Below are positions 1 through 6,917 of a stretch of DNA of 64,000 nt, piece by piece. The notes below the pieces were generated by a model that saw only the letters and a program-made list of their open reading frames with translations, made no database searches and was not told the origin of the DNA. The stretch spans positions 2,108,001-2,172,000 of the forward strand of contig NC_019792.1 in NCBI RefSeq assembly GCF_000230715.2. Reading direction: 5' to 3'. Each line of letters starts with the position of its first letter. Within the stretch, counting starts at the first letter, position 1. A program made the translations under genes and the position numbers. This DNA comes from Natronobacterium gregoryi SP2 (GTDB taxonomy: Archaea > Halobacteriota > Halobacteria > Halobacteriales > Natrialbaceae).

Positions 1-13
1 AAACACATGCCGA

Positions 14-685
14 ATGCGTCGACGGACGCACGTACACGCATTCACTACGGGTCGAGTACGCCGCGACCGCACGACCACAGCGGTAGCCGTCGAAACCGAC
101 CGCGGACCCGTTCTCGTCGACATCGGCCCAGTTGGCAGCGTCGGTGCGCTCGAGGTGCATCTCGAGGCCCCCAGCTCCGACCTCGAGGACGTCTGGCTGG
201 TCGTGGTGACTCACAACGACGGCGACCCCGCGGGTGGCCTCGCGGAGTTGCTCGAGCACACCGACGCGGTCGTCGCGGCCCACCGCGAGGAAGCGCCGTA
301 CGTCGCGGGCGAGCGCGACCCGATCAAGAGCGGCGAGGGCCGCTATCCGCCCGTCGACGTCGACCTCGGGTTCGCAGACGGCGTCCGGATTCCGACGCTC
401 GCGGGGCCGATGGCAGTCGTCCCGACACTGGGTCACGCGCCCGGGAACGTGTCGCTGTCTGTCTCCGAGAGCGGGGTGTTGCTCGCCGGCGACGCGCTCG
501 TGGCCGACGGTGAAGCGCCGCTTTCGGGGCCGAAACCCGAGTTCACGCCCGAGATGGCTCGCGCTCTCGAGTCGGTCGGGAAACTAGCAGCCCTCGAGAT
601 CGAGCACACGCGCTGTTATCACGGTGGGGACGTAGACCGCGGCAGCGATCGGATTAGGGAGATCGACAACGAGCGCCGATCGTAG
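14..685 (+). CDS. Divergent metallo-beta-lactamase-fold hydrolase
   Basis: About 223 residues with the MBL-fold layout: an N-terminal strand region ending in LVDIG, a motif-2 position reading THNDGDPAGG, a later GHAPGNVSL (the usual PGHTPGH segment), GDAL, and a terminal YHGG. The canonical HxHxDH zinc motif is degraded: the second His is Asp and the third is Pro, so metal binding, and therefore catalysis, is doubtful. The frame is open to the left window edge, so the true start may lie upstream. It precedes an unknown gene on the same strand by about 50 nt. The substrate cannot be named. Confidence 0.7.
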   Translation: MRRRTHVHAFTTGRVRRDRTTTAVAVETDRGPVLVDIGPVGSVGALEVHLEAPSSDLEDVWLVVVTHNDGDPAGGLAELLEHTDAVVAAHREEAPYVAGERDPIKSGEGRYPPVDVDLGFADGVRIPTLAGPMAVVPTLGHAPGNVSLSVSESGVLLAGDALVADGEAPLSGPKPEFTPEMARALESVGKLAALEIEHTRCYHGGDVDRGSDRIREIDNERRS

Positions 686-736
686 CCGGCCCAGGAAGCG
701 GAACGCTCATCGGTCTCCGTCGATAACGAACGGGTA

Positions 737-1177
737 ATGCGACTCGAGCTTCGCGTCTGTCAGCACTGTCTCGACGGCGACCACGAGGCAGGAAAGCAAA
801 AGTCGGCGCTGCTACAGGACATGGTCGCTTGCGCCGAGCGCGTCGAAGAGCACAAGGACGTCCTCGACCTCGAGGAGGTCCACATTCGAAAGGTACGCGA
901 CGACGAGAAAGGGAAGCCGGCGGCGCTGCCGGTCGTCGCGGCGACGATTCAGAACGATCAGGTAGTCTTGAACGACACGCAACTCGTCGCCGAAGGGCAG
1001 GACGGGACGATGCTCCTGTACGCGAATCCCGACGACATTCTGACGGTGCTTGCCGGTAACGTCGACGAGATCGACAAGGTCGTCCCTGGTGATGCGACCG
1101 TCGACCTCTCGCCGGCTGGTGCCGAGATAATCGCAGATGCCGATCTCGGTGCGGACGGCCCACAGTCCGGCGAGTAG
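737..1177 (+). CDS. Conserved acidic protein of unknown function with CxxC
   Basis: A 146-residue acidic protein I cannot assign to a family. It starts MRLELRVCQHCLDGDHEAGK; the CQHC pair and nearby His could bind a metal. The middle (HIRKVRDDEKGKPAALPVV) is followed by a beta-rich segment ending near residue 110 and a loose acidic tail. Codon use and GC-rich third positions match neighbouring genes, so it is probably real. It may be co-transcribed with the MBL-fold gene upstream; the region downstream is noncoding and repeat-rich. Confidence 0.6.
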   Translation: MRLELRVCQHCLDGDHEAGKQKSALLQDMVACAERVEEHKDVLDLEEVHIRKVRDDEKGKPAALPVVAATIQNDQVVLNDTQLVAEGQDGTMLLYANPDDILTVLAGNVDEIDKVVPGDATVDLSPAGAEIIADADLGADGPQSGE

Positions 1178-1245
1178 TCGCTGATCTGGGGTCCAGTTGG
1201 GAGTGGCGTTCGAGCCGATTCGACCGGTGATCGTCTCGTCTGTAT

Positions 1246-1334
1246 CTAGTACCGTCCCAACCGTCGACTGACGGGTCGAATCGAGCGACACCGCCAGATT
1301 CGACCCATCAGTGCAGGCTTGGCCCGCCACTAGT
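1246..1334 (+). repeat. CTAG-flanked 80-bp MITE-like element, copy 1
   Basis: An 80-bp unit beginning TACCGTCCCAACCGTCG and ending CAGGCTTGGCCCGCCA, bounded on both sides by CTAG. The same unit is present in inverse orientation at 57114-57201 with two differences, again flanked by CTAG, and as a decayed copy at 54273-54356. The core holds an inverted pair (GGGTCGAATC and GATTCGACCC). The ends are only imperfectly inverted. It fits a non-autonomous element with a 4-bp CTAG target duplication. Confidence 0.75.
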
Positions 1335-1660
1335 GCTTTGGCAAGCCTGAACGGATGAGTGAAACCGAATGCGGTCGTCTGGGTTCACGCAGCAGTCGAC
1401 GCTTGGCGGAGTACTAGGGTGGCCACTGTGTGTCGGTTTCGGGCGGCCGTGTTCCGGTTTCGGGTTTGCCGAGGCGTCGCTACGGCGGGCCGTGTTAGGC
1501 TGGATCGTCCGTCGTTTCGACCGTGGCGGTTCTCGTTGACATCGATTCGACGTTTCTCCGCCTGGAGGCTTCGTGACGACTGCTCACGACAGCGACCAGT
1601 GATGCGGATTGGGTGCCGTCGTCTCGGTGTGTCTGTTTCGGGTTGTGTGCGTCCGCGCTG
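1335..1660. other. Noncoding stretch without a recognisable gene
   Basis: No supported gene. Open frames through it on both strands lack family features and run across repeats. The first 40 bases (AAGCCTGAACGGATGAGT) resemble the end of the adjacent CTAG element, suggesting a second decayed partial copy. Confidence 0.5.
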
Positions 1661-1748
1661 GTACGGAATGCTGTACCGGTATCGATGTACCGGCGCGACC
1701 GCAGGCGGGCTCGCGGTCGCGCCAGAACTGACTGACAGCAAACCGTAT
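1661..1748. repeat. Interspersed ~85-bp palindromic repeat, copy P1
   Basis: Outer arms TACGGAATGCTGTACC and ACTGACAGCAAACCGTA surround inner arms CGGCGCGACCGC and GCGGTCGCGCC, giving a long imperfect hairpin. Same architecture as the copies near 12657, 13829, 16321, 18144, 28233, 29945 and 33829. Confidence 0.8.
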
Positions 1749-1759
1749 GCCGGCCACTG

Positions 1760-1860
1760 ATAGGGATTATCGTAGCCAACCGGAGGTTTCGAAGCCCGTC
1801 CTTCGACGCTGTGTCGTGGTTCGTCACGGGAAAACTATGAACTCCTACGATAATCCCTAT
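1760..1860 (+). repeat. 101-bp terminal-inverted-repeat element, copy 1
   Basis: Bounded by the 16-bp perfect inverted repeat ATAGGGATTATCGTAG / CTACGATAATCCCTAT. An inverted copy at 28315-28415 differs at one position only. It carries no ORF of note, so it behaves like a miniature inverted-repeat element. It follows palindromic repeat P1 by 11 bp. Confidence 0.85.
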
Positions 1861-1867
1861 GACTTCT

Positions 1868-1887
1868 CCCACGAGTGAGCTCGTGGG
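1868..1887. terminator. Strong hairpin, IS200/IS605-end-like or terminator
   Basis: A perfect 8-bp stem, CCCACGAG then loop TGAG then CTCGTGGG, followed by GCTTTC. Similar hairpins occur at the ends of haloarchaeal IS1341-type elements, and a comparable stem precedes the TnpB gene near 62711. No transposase gene adjoins it here, so it may be an end remnant or simply a terminator. Confidence 0.45.
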
Positions 1888-1971
1888 CTTTCGCGCTGTT
1901 CTCGCTGTAACCCGCTCGCCTGTGGCTATTTCTACGACGCCGAGCAATGAACTGCGACGCCCCCACATTCG

Positions 1972-1983
1972 AGGGTATATAAG
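1972..1983 (+). promoter_or_regulatory. TATA box of the hydrogenase operon
   Basis: GGGTATATAAGC is a strong archaeal TATA-like element in an AT-poor region. Transcription would start near 2006, giving an 80-nt leader before the ATG at 2085. It is the only clear promoter before the operon. Confidence 0.6.
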
Positions 1984-2084
1984 CCGCTGGATTATGAGTG
2001 GTAGAGCCCTTGGAGAGGTAGTTGCAAGTATCAAATGGATGGAACAGTTCCGGAAACGAAGGCGAATTCGATCAAAAGAAACCT

Positions 2085-3275
2085 ATGACACAGCCTGATT
2101 GCAGTACTGACACGACAAAAGGGGGACAAGGTGGAGCGTCACGTCGGAACTTCCTTCAGCTCGCGGCCGGTGCAGCCGCCGGGACAGTTATTACGTCTTA
2201 CACGGCGGAAATCGGCTCGGCACTCGGACAGGCGATCGACGGTGATCTCGAGGTCGTCTGGCTGCAGGGCCAGGCCTGCACCGGGTGTACGATATCGACG
2301 CTGCAGGGGCAGTATCCGTCTCTGGAAGGGGTATTGAAGGATTTCCGCGTCGAAGTGACCTTTCATCCGACTCTGATGCCCGAAGCGGGCGAAGACGCGA
2401 TGGACTCGATGAGTATGGACCCCGACGTGTTGATCGTCGAGGGGTCCGTGCCGGTCGATATGCCGTCCGCGGCGACGGTTGGGGGACGAGCGATCTACGA
2501 CTGGGTTCAGGAACTCGCACCGGAATCCGATTACGTGATCGGCGTCGGTAACTGTGCTGCCTTCGGCGGTTGGCCGGCGGCCGAGAACAAGAAGGATCTC
2601 TACGGCCTGGGCGAGAACGTCACGGGGGCACGGGGCCTTCAGTTCGAACAGCGACAAGAGCGTGGCGTTCTCGGCCCCGACTTCGAGTCGGGGGCTGGCT
2701 TACCGGTCATCAACCTCGGCGGGTGCCCGATTCACCCAGACTACCTCCTGTTGACGTTGGCGACGGTGCTAAACGGTCACACGCCGGAACTCGACCGTTA
2801 CAACCGGCCGAAACCGTTCTACGAGCCACTCGTCCACGACAACTGTCAGCTCCGAGGGTACTTCGATCGCGGTGAGTTTGCCGAGAAACCTGGTGACGAA
2901 GGCTGTCTTCTCAAGGTCGGTTGTGCTGGTCCCTACACGAACTGTGACGACCAGCAACGGCTCTGGAACGACGGCACGAGCGTCTGCCTCGACGTCGGCG
3001 CAGCGTGCATCGGATGTATGGAGCCGGGCTTCTGGGATCGGTTCACGCCGTTTAACGAAGAGGTCGAACGACAGTCAGTCGTCGGCCCGATCACGGCAGA
3101 GCACGCTGGCTGGGCTGGCGTCGCCGCTGCTGGTGCCGGGATCGGTGCCCACGTCGCACGGAAAGCAACCGGGTACGGTCACTTCACGAAAGACGACGCG
3201 CCGGAGGAGATGAAAGAGGAAGCGACGGCCGAGATGAAAGAGGAAGCGACGGCCGAGCAAGACGATTCGAACTAA
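2085..3275 (+). CDS. hyaA: [NiFe] hydrogenase small subunit, Tat-exported
   Basis: Electron-transfer subunit of a membrane-bound uptake hydrogenase, 396 aa from the ATG at 2085; a TTG at 2022 is possible but adds an unlikely leader. It has a twin-arginine signal (SRRNFLQLAAG, residues 19-29). Cluster ligands are the proximal CTGC (65-68), GNCAAFGG, GGCPIHP, then a Cys-rich C-terminal half (VHDNC, GYFDRGEF, CAGPYTNC, CIGCMEPGFWD). A hydrophobic helix near the end (GWAGVAAAGAGIGAHVAR) would anchor it in the membrane. The proximal motif is CTGC, not the CTCC of O2-tolerant enzymes. The tail carries a perfect 24-bp tandem duplication. It lies directly before the large subunit. Confidence 0.95.
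   Translation: MTQPDCSTDTTKGGQGGASRRNFLQLAAGAAAGTVITSYTAEIGSALGQAIDGDLEVVWLQGQACTGCTISTLQGQYPSLEGVLKDFRVEVTFHPTLMPEAGEDAMDSMSMDPDVLIVEGSVPVDMPSAATVGGRAIYDWVQELAPESDYVIGVGNCAAFGGWPAAENKKDLYGLGENVTGARGLQFEQRQERGVLGPDFESGAGLPVINLGGCPIHPDYLLLTLATVLNGHTPELDRYNRPKPFYEPLVHDNCQLRGYFDRGEFAEKPGDEGCLLKVGCAGPYTNCDDQQRLWNDGTSVCLDVGAACIGCMEPGFWDRFTPFNEEVERQSVVGPITAEHAGWAGVAAAGAGIGAHVARKATGYGHFTKDDAPEEMKEEATAEMKEEATAEQDDSN
3207..3254 (+). repeat. Perfect 24-bp tandem duplication in the small-subunit tail
   Basis: Two identical 24-bp units (3207-3230 and 3231-3254) encode EMKEEATA twice, in the charged tail after the membrane helix. In frame and probably tolerated because the tail is flexible. Confidence 0.9.
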
Positions 3276-3290
3276 CGGAGGCTAAGATCA

Positions 3291-4859
3291 ATGGTGGAAG
3301 TTACTATCGACCCGACGACACGTATCGAAGGACACCACGGAACAGAACTGGAAATCGAGAACGGCGAAGTCGTCAACGCCAAAAGCCAGATGAAGATGTT
3401 CCGGGGTGCCGAAATAATCACGCTCGGGCGACCGCCCTACGACGCGCCCATGCTTACGGGGAAAGTCTGTGGGGTGTGTTTCACCTGTCACCGCCTCGCC
3501 TCGAGCAAGGCCGTAGAGAACGCTGCCCAGGACGCAGGCGTCTTCGAGGGACCGCCGCGGAACGCGGTCTTGCTTCGAAACGCCCTGGAAGGGATCTTCT
3601 ACCTGTGGAATCACGCGATCCACCTCTATGCGCTCGTGGGACCAGACTACAGCGACGCCGTTGCGGACACGGGTCTCGATCGGCTCGACCCGATCGAAGG
3701 CGAGGGTTATCAGGCGGCACTCGACCAGCAGCGGAAACTGCTCAAGGCGTTCGCCGAGTTCGGTGGTCGCGCACCCCACCCGCTGACGTACGTTCCTGGC
3801 GGGATGGCGGGCCAGCCCGATCCATCGACGGTCGAAAGCGTCAAATCGCGAGTCGCCGAGGTCAGTGAGTGGATCGGTCCAACCGAAGCCGCGCCGGAGG
3901 TTCTCGAGCGATACCTGGCGGCCGACGAGCCCGGTGACGTCGAGGTCGATCCCGACCTCGGCGAGGGACTGCACGACCTCGTCGGACTCCTCGTCGCGGC
4001 AGCCCAAGCGGGCACTGCCGAGCACGGTGTCGGGCCGAACCGGTATTACTCCAACGGCGTCTTCGATCACGCGGACGGGGACGGACTGTTCCTGGACCGC
4101 GGGATCTATCGCAACGGGCTGGTCGAGTCGAAGACGAGAGACGAGATCATCGACGCGATCAGCGAAGACACCGCATACTCCTGGTACACGAACGATTCGG
4201 GTGGCGATCCTGCGAAAGCGAAGCCGCCCGAGCCGGCTCCCGACAAAGACGACGCCTACTCGTGGGGGACGGCACCCAGATGGAACGGTCAGACGATGGA
4301 AACCGGCCCGCTCGCTCGGCTGGTCATCGACGACCGCGACCCGTTCGACCTGCGGGCCGACCTCGGTGGCGGCGCTGCCGAGAGCAACACGCTGAACCGC
4401 CTCATCGCTCGAGCACAGGAGATCCTGCTCGTCCGCGACGAGGTGCTGAACTGGCTAGACGCCCTCGACTTCGACGAACCGTTCGTCCACGAGTGGACCG
4501 ACGACTTCACTGGACAGGGCGTGGGTCTCTGGGAGCCATCGCGCGGGGCACTGTCCCATTGGACCAGCGTCGACAGCGGTGAGGTCGAGCGGTACCAGAT
4601 CATCACGCCGACGCTGTGGAATCTTGGGCCCCGCGACGCGGAGGGCCAACCGAGTATCCTGGAAGAAGGACTGGTTGGTATGGAAGTCGACGATGTCGAG
4701 AACCCGCTCAACGTGATGCGAACGATTCGCTCGTTCGATCCGTGTCTGGCCTGTGCGGTCCACGTCCAGAGCCCGGACGCGGAGTACGAGACCGTCCTCG
4801 AGCCGGCACGGCCCGGTGACAAACTCGGGGCCGAAACGGACGGCAGCCGAGGTGAGTAA
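3291..4859 (+). CDS. hyaB: [NiFe] hydrogenase large (catalytic) subunit
   Basis: Catalytic subunit carrying the Ni-Fe(CN)2CO site, 522 aa. The N-terminal motif is TTRIEGHHGTELEIE. The first Ni-binding pair lies in GKVCGVCFTCHR (consensus RxCGxCxxxH) and the second in FDPCLACAVHV (consensus DPCxxCxxH). About 30 residues follow that His (QSPDAEYETVLEP onward), the C-terminal extension that the maturation protease removes after Ni insertion. A ribosome-binding sequence, CGGAGGC, sits 8 nt before the ATG. It should be exported with the small subunit by Tat, since it has no signal of its own. Confidence 0.95.
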   Translation: MVEVTIDPTTRIEGHHGTELEIENGEVVNAKSQMKMFRGAEIITLGRPPYDAPMLTGKVCGVCFTCHRLASSKAVENAAQDAGVFEGPPRNAVLLRNALEGIFYLWNHAIHLYALVGPDYSDAVADTGLDRLDPIEGEGYQAALDQQRKLLKAFAEFGGRAPHPLTYVPGGMAGQPDPSTVESVKSRVAEVSEWIGPTEAAPEVLERYLAADEPGDVEVDPDLGEGLHDLVGLLVAAAQAGTAEHGVGPNRYYSNGVFDHADGDGLFLDRGIYRNGLVESKTRDEIIDAISEDTAYSWYTNDSGGDPAKAKPPEPAPDKDDAYSWGTAPRWNGQTMETGPLARLVIDDRDPFDLRADLGGGAAESNTLNRLIARAQEILLVRDEVLNWLDALDFDEPFVHEWTDDFTGQGVGLWEPSRGALSHWTSVDSGEVERYQIITPTLWNLGPRDAEGQPSILEEGLVGMEVDDVENPLNVMRTIRSFDPCLACAVHVQSPDAEYETVLEPARPGDKLGAETDGSRGE

Positions 4860-4861
4860 CG

Positions 4862-5812
4862 ATGACCGACCGCTCGATAAACGACGCTGACCGCCCCCCG
4901 ACAGACGAGGGATCGTCGGACCGGGTGCAGACGGACGGCGGCACTCGGGAAGTCGACCACGGCGGTATCATCGACATCGAACAAATACCGGTCGCCGGGA
5001 AATTCGTCGCGTCGATCCGGACCGAAATCGCCACCCGCTATGCGGGCTATCTGACTCTCAACAAGGAGGACAAGGAGACGATCCACCGCTGGGGGACCGG
5101 GTCGATCATCTGTCACTGGGTGATGGTGCTGTGTATGTTCATTGCCCTCGTGACCGGCGTCCAGTTCTGGACTGGCTGGTACGGTCCGCTGAACATCGGC
5201 ATCTGGGACGGCTATCAGGTCGCGTTCCAGCTCCACATGTGGGCGGGCGTGATACTCGCTGTCATCGCGCTCGTGATCTTCCCGTACTATCACAAGTTCG
5301 TCGACGGCCACGAGTTGCTGGTCTCTCTCGATCAGATCAAAGAGGAGATCATCATCGCGGTCTCGTTCGTCGGGTTGACGGATTACATTCCCGGCTACAA
5401 GAAAGCACGGCGGACGTACAACGAAGACCACGAGGAGTGGGTGGGCTACCATCCGATGCAGACGGTCTTCTGGTATGTCACGTGGTTTTTCGTGTTGGCG
5501 CTGACGGTGACTGGCTTCGCGCTGTGGAACGGCATCGCGACCGATCCAGCGTGGTGGATCGCTGCAATCGGCTTCATGGAAGGCTGGGTCACTTACGAGA
5601 CGATGTTGCGACTGCACCTGCTCGCGACGTTCTGGGTGATCGCAGCGGTCTCGATCCACGCGTACTTCCCGCTGATGCCGAGCAACCTCGACATGACGAA
5701 GTCGATGTTCACCGGCACGCTCGAGGGTTGGGTCGTCGACGACGAGACGAAACCGGAACCGGACGCTGAATCGACGGTCGAACGAACTCAAGACGAAACC
5801 AGCGATGACTGA
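4862..5812 (+). CDS. hyaC: Hydrogenase b-type cytochrome membrane subunit
   Basis: 316 aa. A hydrophilic acidic N-terminus of about 75 residues is followed by a cytochrome b561 / Ni,Fe-hydrogenase cytochrome b-like membrane domain with four main helices: around 88-112 (GSIICHWVMVLCMFIALVTG), 126-150 (LHMWAGVILAVIALVIF), 205-225 and 245-275. His residues at CHW, QLHMW, RLHLL and IHAYF are candidate haem ligands. It starts 3 nt after the large-subunit stop and overlaps the protease gene by 8 nt, so translation is probably coupled. It should pass electrons from the extracytoplasmic hydrogenase to menaquinone. Confidence 0.9.
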   Translation: MTDRSINDADRPPTDEGSSDRVQTDGGTREVDHGGIIDIEQIPVAGKFVASIRTEIATRYAGYLTLNKEDKETIHRWGTGSIICHWVMVLCMFIALVTGVQFWTGWYGPLNIGIWDGYQVAFQLHMWAGVILAVIALVIFPYYHKFVDGHELLVSLDQIKEEIIIAVSFVGLTDYIPGYKKARRTYNEDHEEWVGYHPMQTVFWYVTWFFVLALTVTGFALWNGIATDPAWWIAAIGFMEGWVTYETMLRLHLLATFWVIAAVSIHAYFPLMPSNLDMTKSMFTGTLEGWVVDDETKPEPDAESTVERTQDETSDD

Positions 5813-6323
5813 AACCGCTTCCCCGTCACCAGAGATCGCGGTCGTCGGCGTCGGGAACGAGATCATGGCCGACGACGGTATCGGGCCACGGATGATCGCA
5901 GCACTCGAGTCACAGCCTGCGGTCGCGACGGAGGCGATCCGCCTGTACGACGCGGGGACGACCGCGTTTCTCGCGCTCGAGGCGATGAGTGGCTGCGATC
6001 GAGCGATCGTCGTCGACGCGATCGAGACTGGGTCCGAACCGGGGACAGTCCAGGAGTATCGGTACGTCGACGGCGCGTTCGACGGGGAAGCACCGGACAT
6101 GACGATGCACGACGTCTCGTTTACCGAGGCGCTCGGGTACACAGACGGGACGTACGATTTGCCCGACGAGATGCTGGTCGTCGGTATCGAGCCGAAGCGA
6201 CTCGAGCCGGGTACTGAGCTGAGCGAACCGGTCGAGAACGCCATTCCAGCGGCTACGGATGTGATACTCGACTACGCCGCAGCGGCGGCCGATCGATCCA
6301 AGCACGTGGTAACGACCGAGTAG
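5805..6323 (+). CDS. hyaD: Hydrogenase maturation endopeptidase
   Basis: 172 aa, the HybD/HycI family that trims the large-subunit C-terminus once nickel is in place. Motifs: GVGNEIMADDGIGP near the N-terminus (Glu of GNE), VVDAIE (Asp), TMHDVS (His), and VVGIEPKRLEPGTELS. The Glu, Asp and His correspond to the three nickel-sensing ligands of the family. Its ATGACTGA start overlaps the cytochrome stop. One protease next to one large subunit with a matching C-terminal extension is the expected arrangement. Confidence 0.93.
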   Translation: MTETASPSPEIAVVGVGNEIMADDGIGPRMIAALESQPAVATEAIRLYDAGTTAFLALEAMSGCDRAIVVDAIETGSEPGTVQEYRYVDGAFDGEAPDMTMHDVSFTEALGYTDGTYDLPDEMLVVGIEPKRLEPGTELSEPVENAIPAATDVILDYAAAAADRSKHVVTTE

Positions 6324-6354
6324 CACAAGTGAGCGACCTGCGAATCATTCAGAT

Positions 6355-6552
6355 ATGAGTTCAAAGTGGTATTGTCGCGACTGTGAGACACGTATCGAGA
6401 GCGACGAGATCCAGGCACACGAGGACGACGGCCACGATGTCAAAGGTGTCGTTCGTCCGGACCGGCTGCTCGGAAACGATCCGTGGAACGTAGGTGTCCA
6501 GCATCGATCGGCAGACGACGAATCGACGGACGACGAAGAGGTGTCCGGCTGA
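6355..6552 (+). CDS. Small zinc-finger-like protein in the hydrogenase operon
   Basis: 65 aa with CRDC near residue 7 and HEDDGHD about 12 residues later, a C2H2-like metal site, followed by an acidic disordered tail (SADDESTDDEEVSG). The stop overlaps the hypC start by 1 nt, so it is translated within the operon. I do not recognise it as any standard hydrogenase accessory factor. A role in maturation, metal delivery or operon regulation is inferred from position only. Confidence 0.75.
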   Translation: MSSKWYCRDCETRIESDEIQAHEDDGHDVKGVVRPDRLLGNDPWNVGVQHRSADDESTDDEEVSG

Positions 6553-6917
6553 TGTGTCTCGGTATTCCCGGCGAGATCCTCGAGATTAACGGGGACGAAG
6601 CCCGAGCGGAGTTCTGGAACGTCGAGAAGACCGTCCGACTGGACATCGTCGGTGATACCGTCGAGGAGGGCGATTACGTCCTCAATCACGCCGGCTTTGC
6701 GATCCGGAAGATTCCCGAGTCGGAGGTCGAGGAGACGCTCGAGATCTACGAGTCGTTCCTCGAGGGCGACGAAGACGAGGCGCTCGAGGAGCTCGGTGCC
6801 GAAGACGCCGTCCTCGAGTTCGGCGACCGGCCGACAGCGGTTGACGGTGAGAGACAACCAGTGACGGCCGATCCTGGCGATCGGCGGTCTCGAGAGGGAA
6901 GCGACGATGAGCAGTGA
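6552..6917 (+). CDS. hypC: Hydrogenase maturation chaperone HypC
   Basis: 121 aa starting MCLGIPGEILEI; Cys2 is the essential residue that binds the Fe(CN)2CO precursor with HypD and delivers it to the large subunit. The first 75 residues are the HypC/HupF beta-barrel (VGDYVLNHAGFAI-type core visible as EGDYVLNHAGFAIRKI). The remaining 45 are an acidic extension not found in short bacterial HypC. The start is fixed by the N-terminal MCLG; a longer frame upstream overlaps the zinc-finger gene and is rejected. It overlaps hypD by 11 nt. Confidence 0.95.
   Translation: MCLGIPGEILEINGDEARAEFWNVEKTVRLDIVGDTVEEGDYVLNHAGFAIRKIPESEVEETLEIYESFLEGDEDEALEELGAEDAVLEFGDRPTAVDGERQPVTADPGDRRSREGSDDEQ

Noticed and set aside
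1359-1760. 133-codon plus-strand frame
   Set aside because: It crosses palindromic repeat P1 and ends in the 101-bp element; composition is not coding-like.
4289-6244. 651-codon minus-strand frame across hydrogenase genes
   Set aside because: Antisense shadow of the large subunit, cytochrome and protease; low-complexity Arg/Ser-rich product with no domain.
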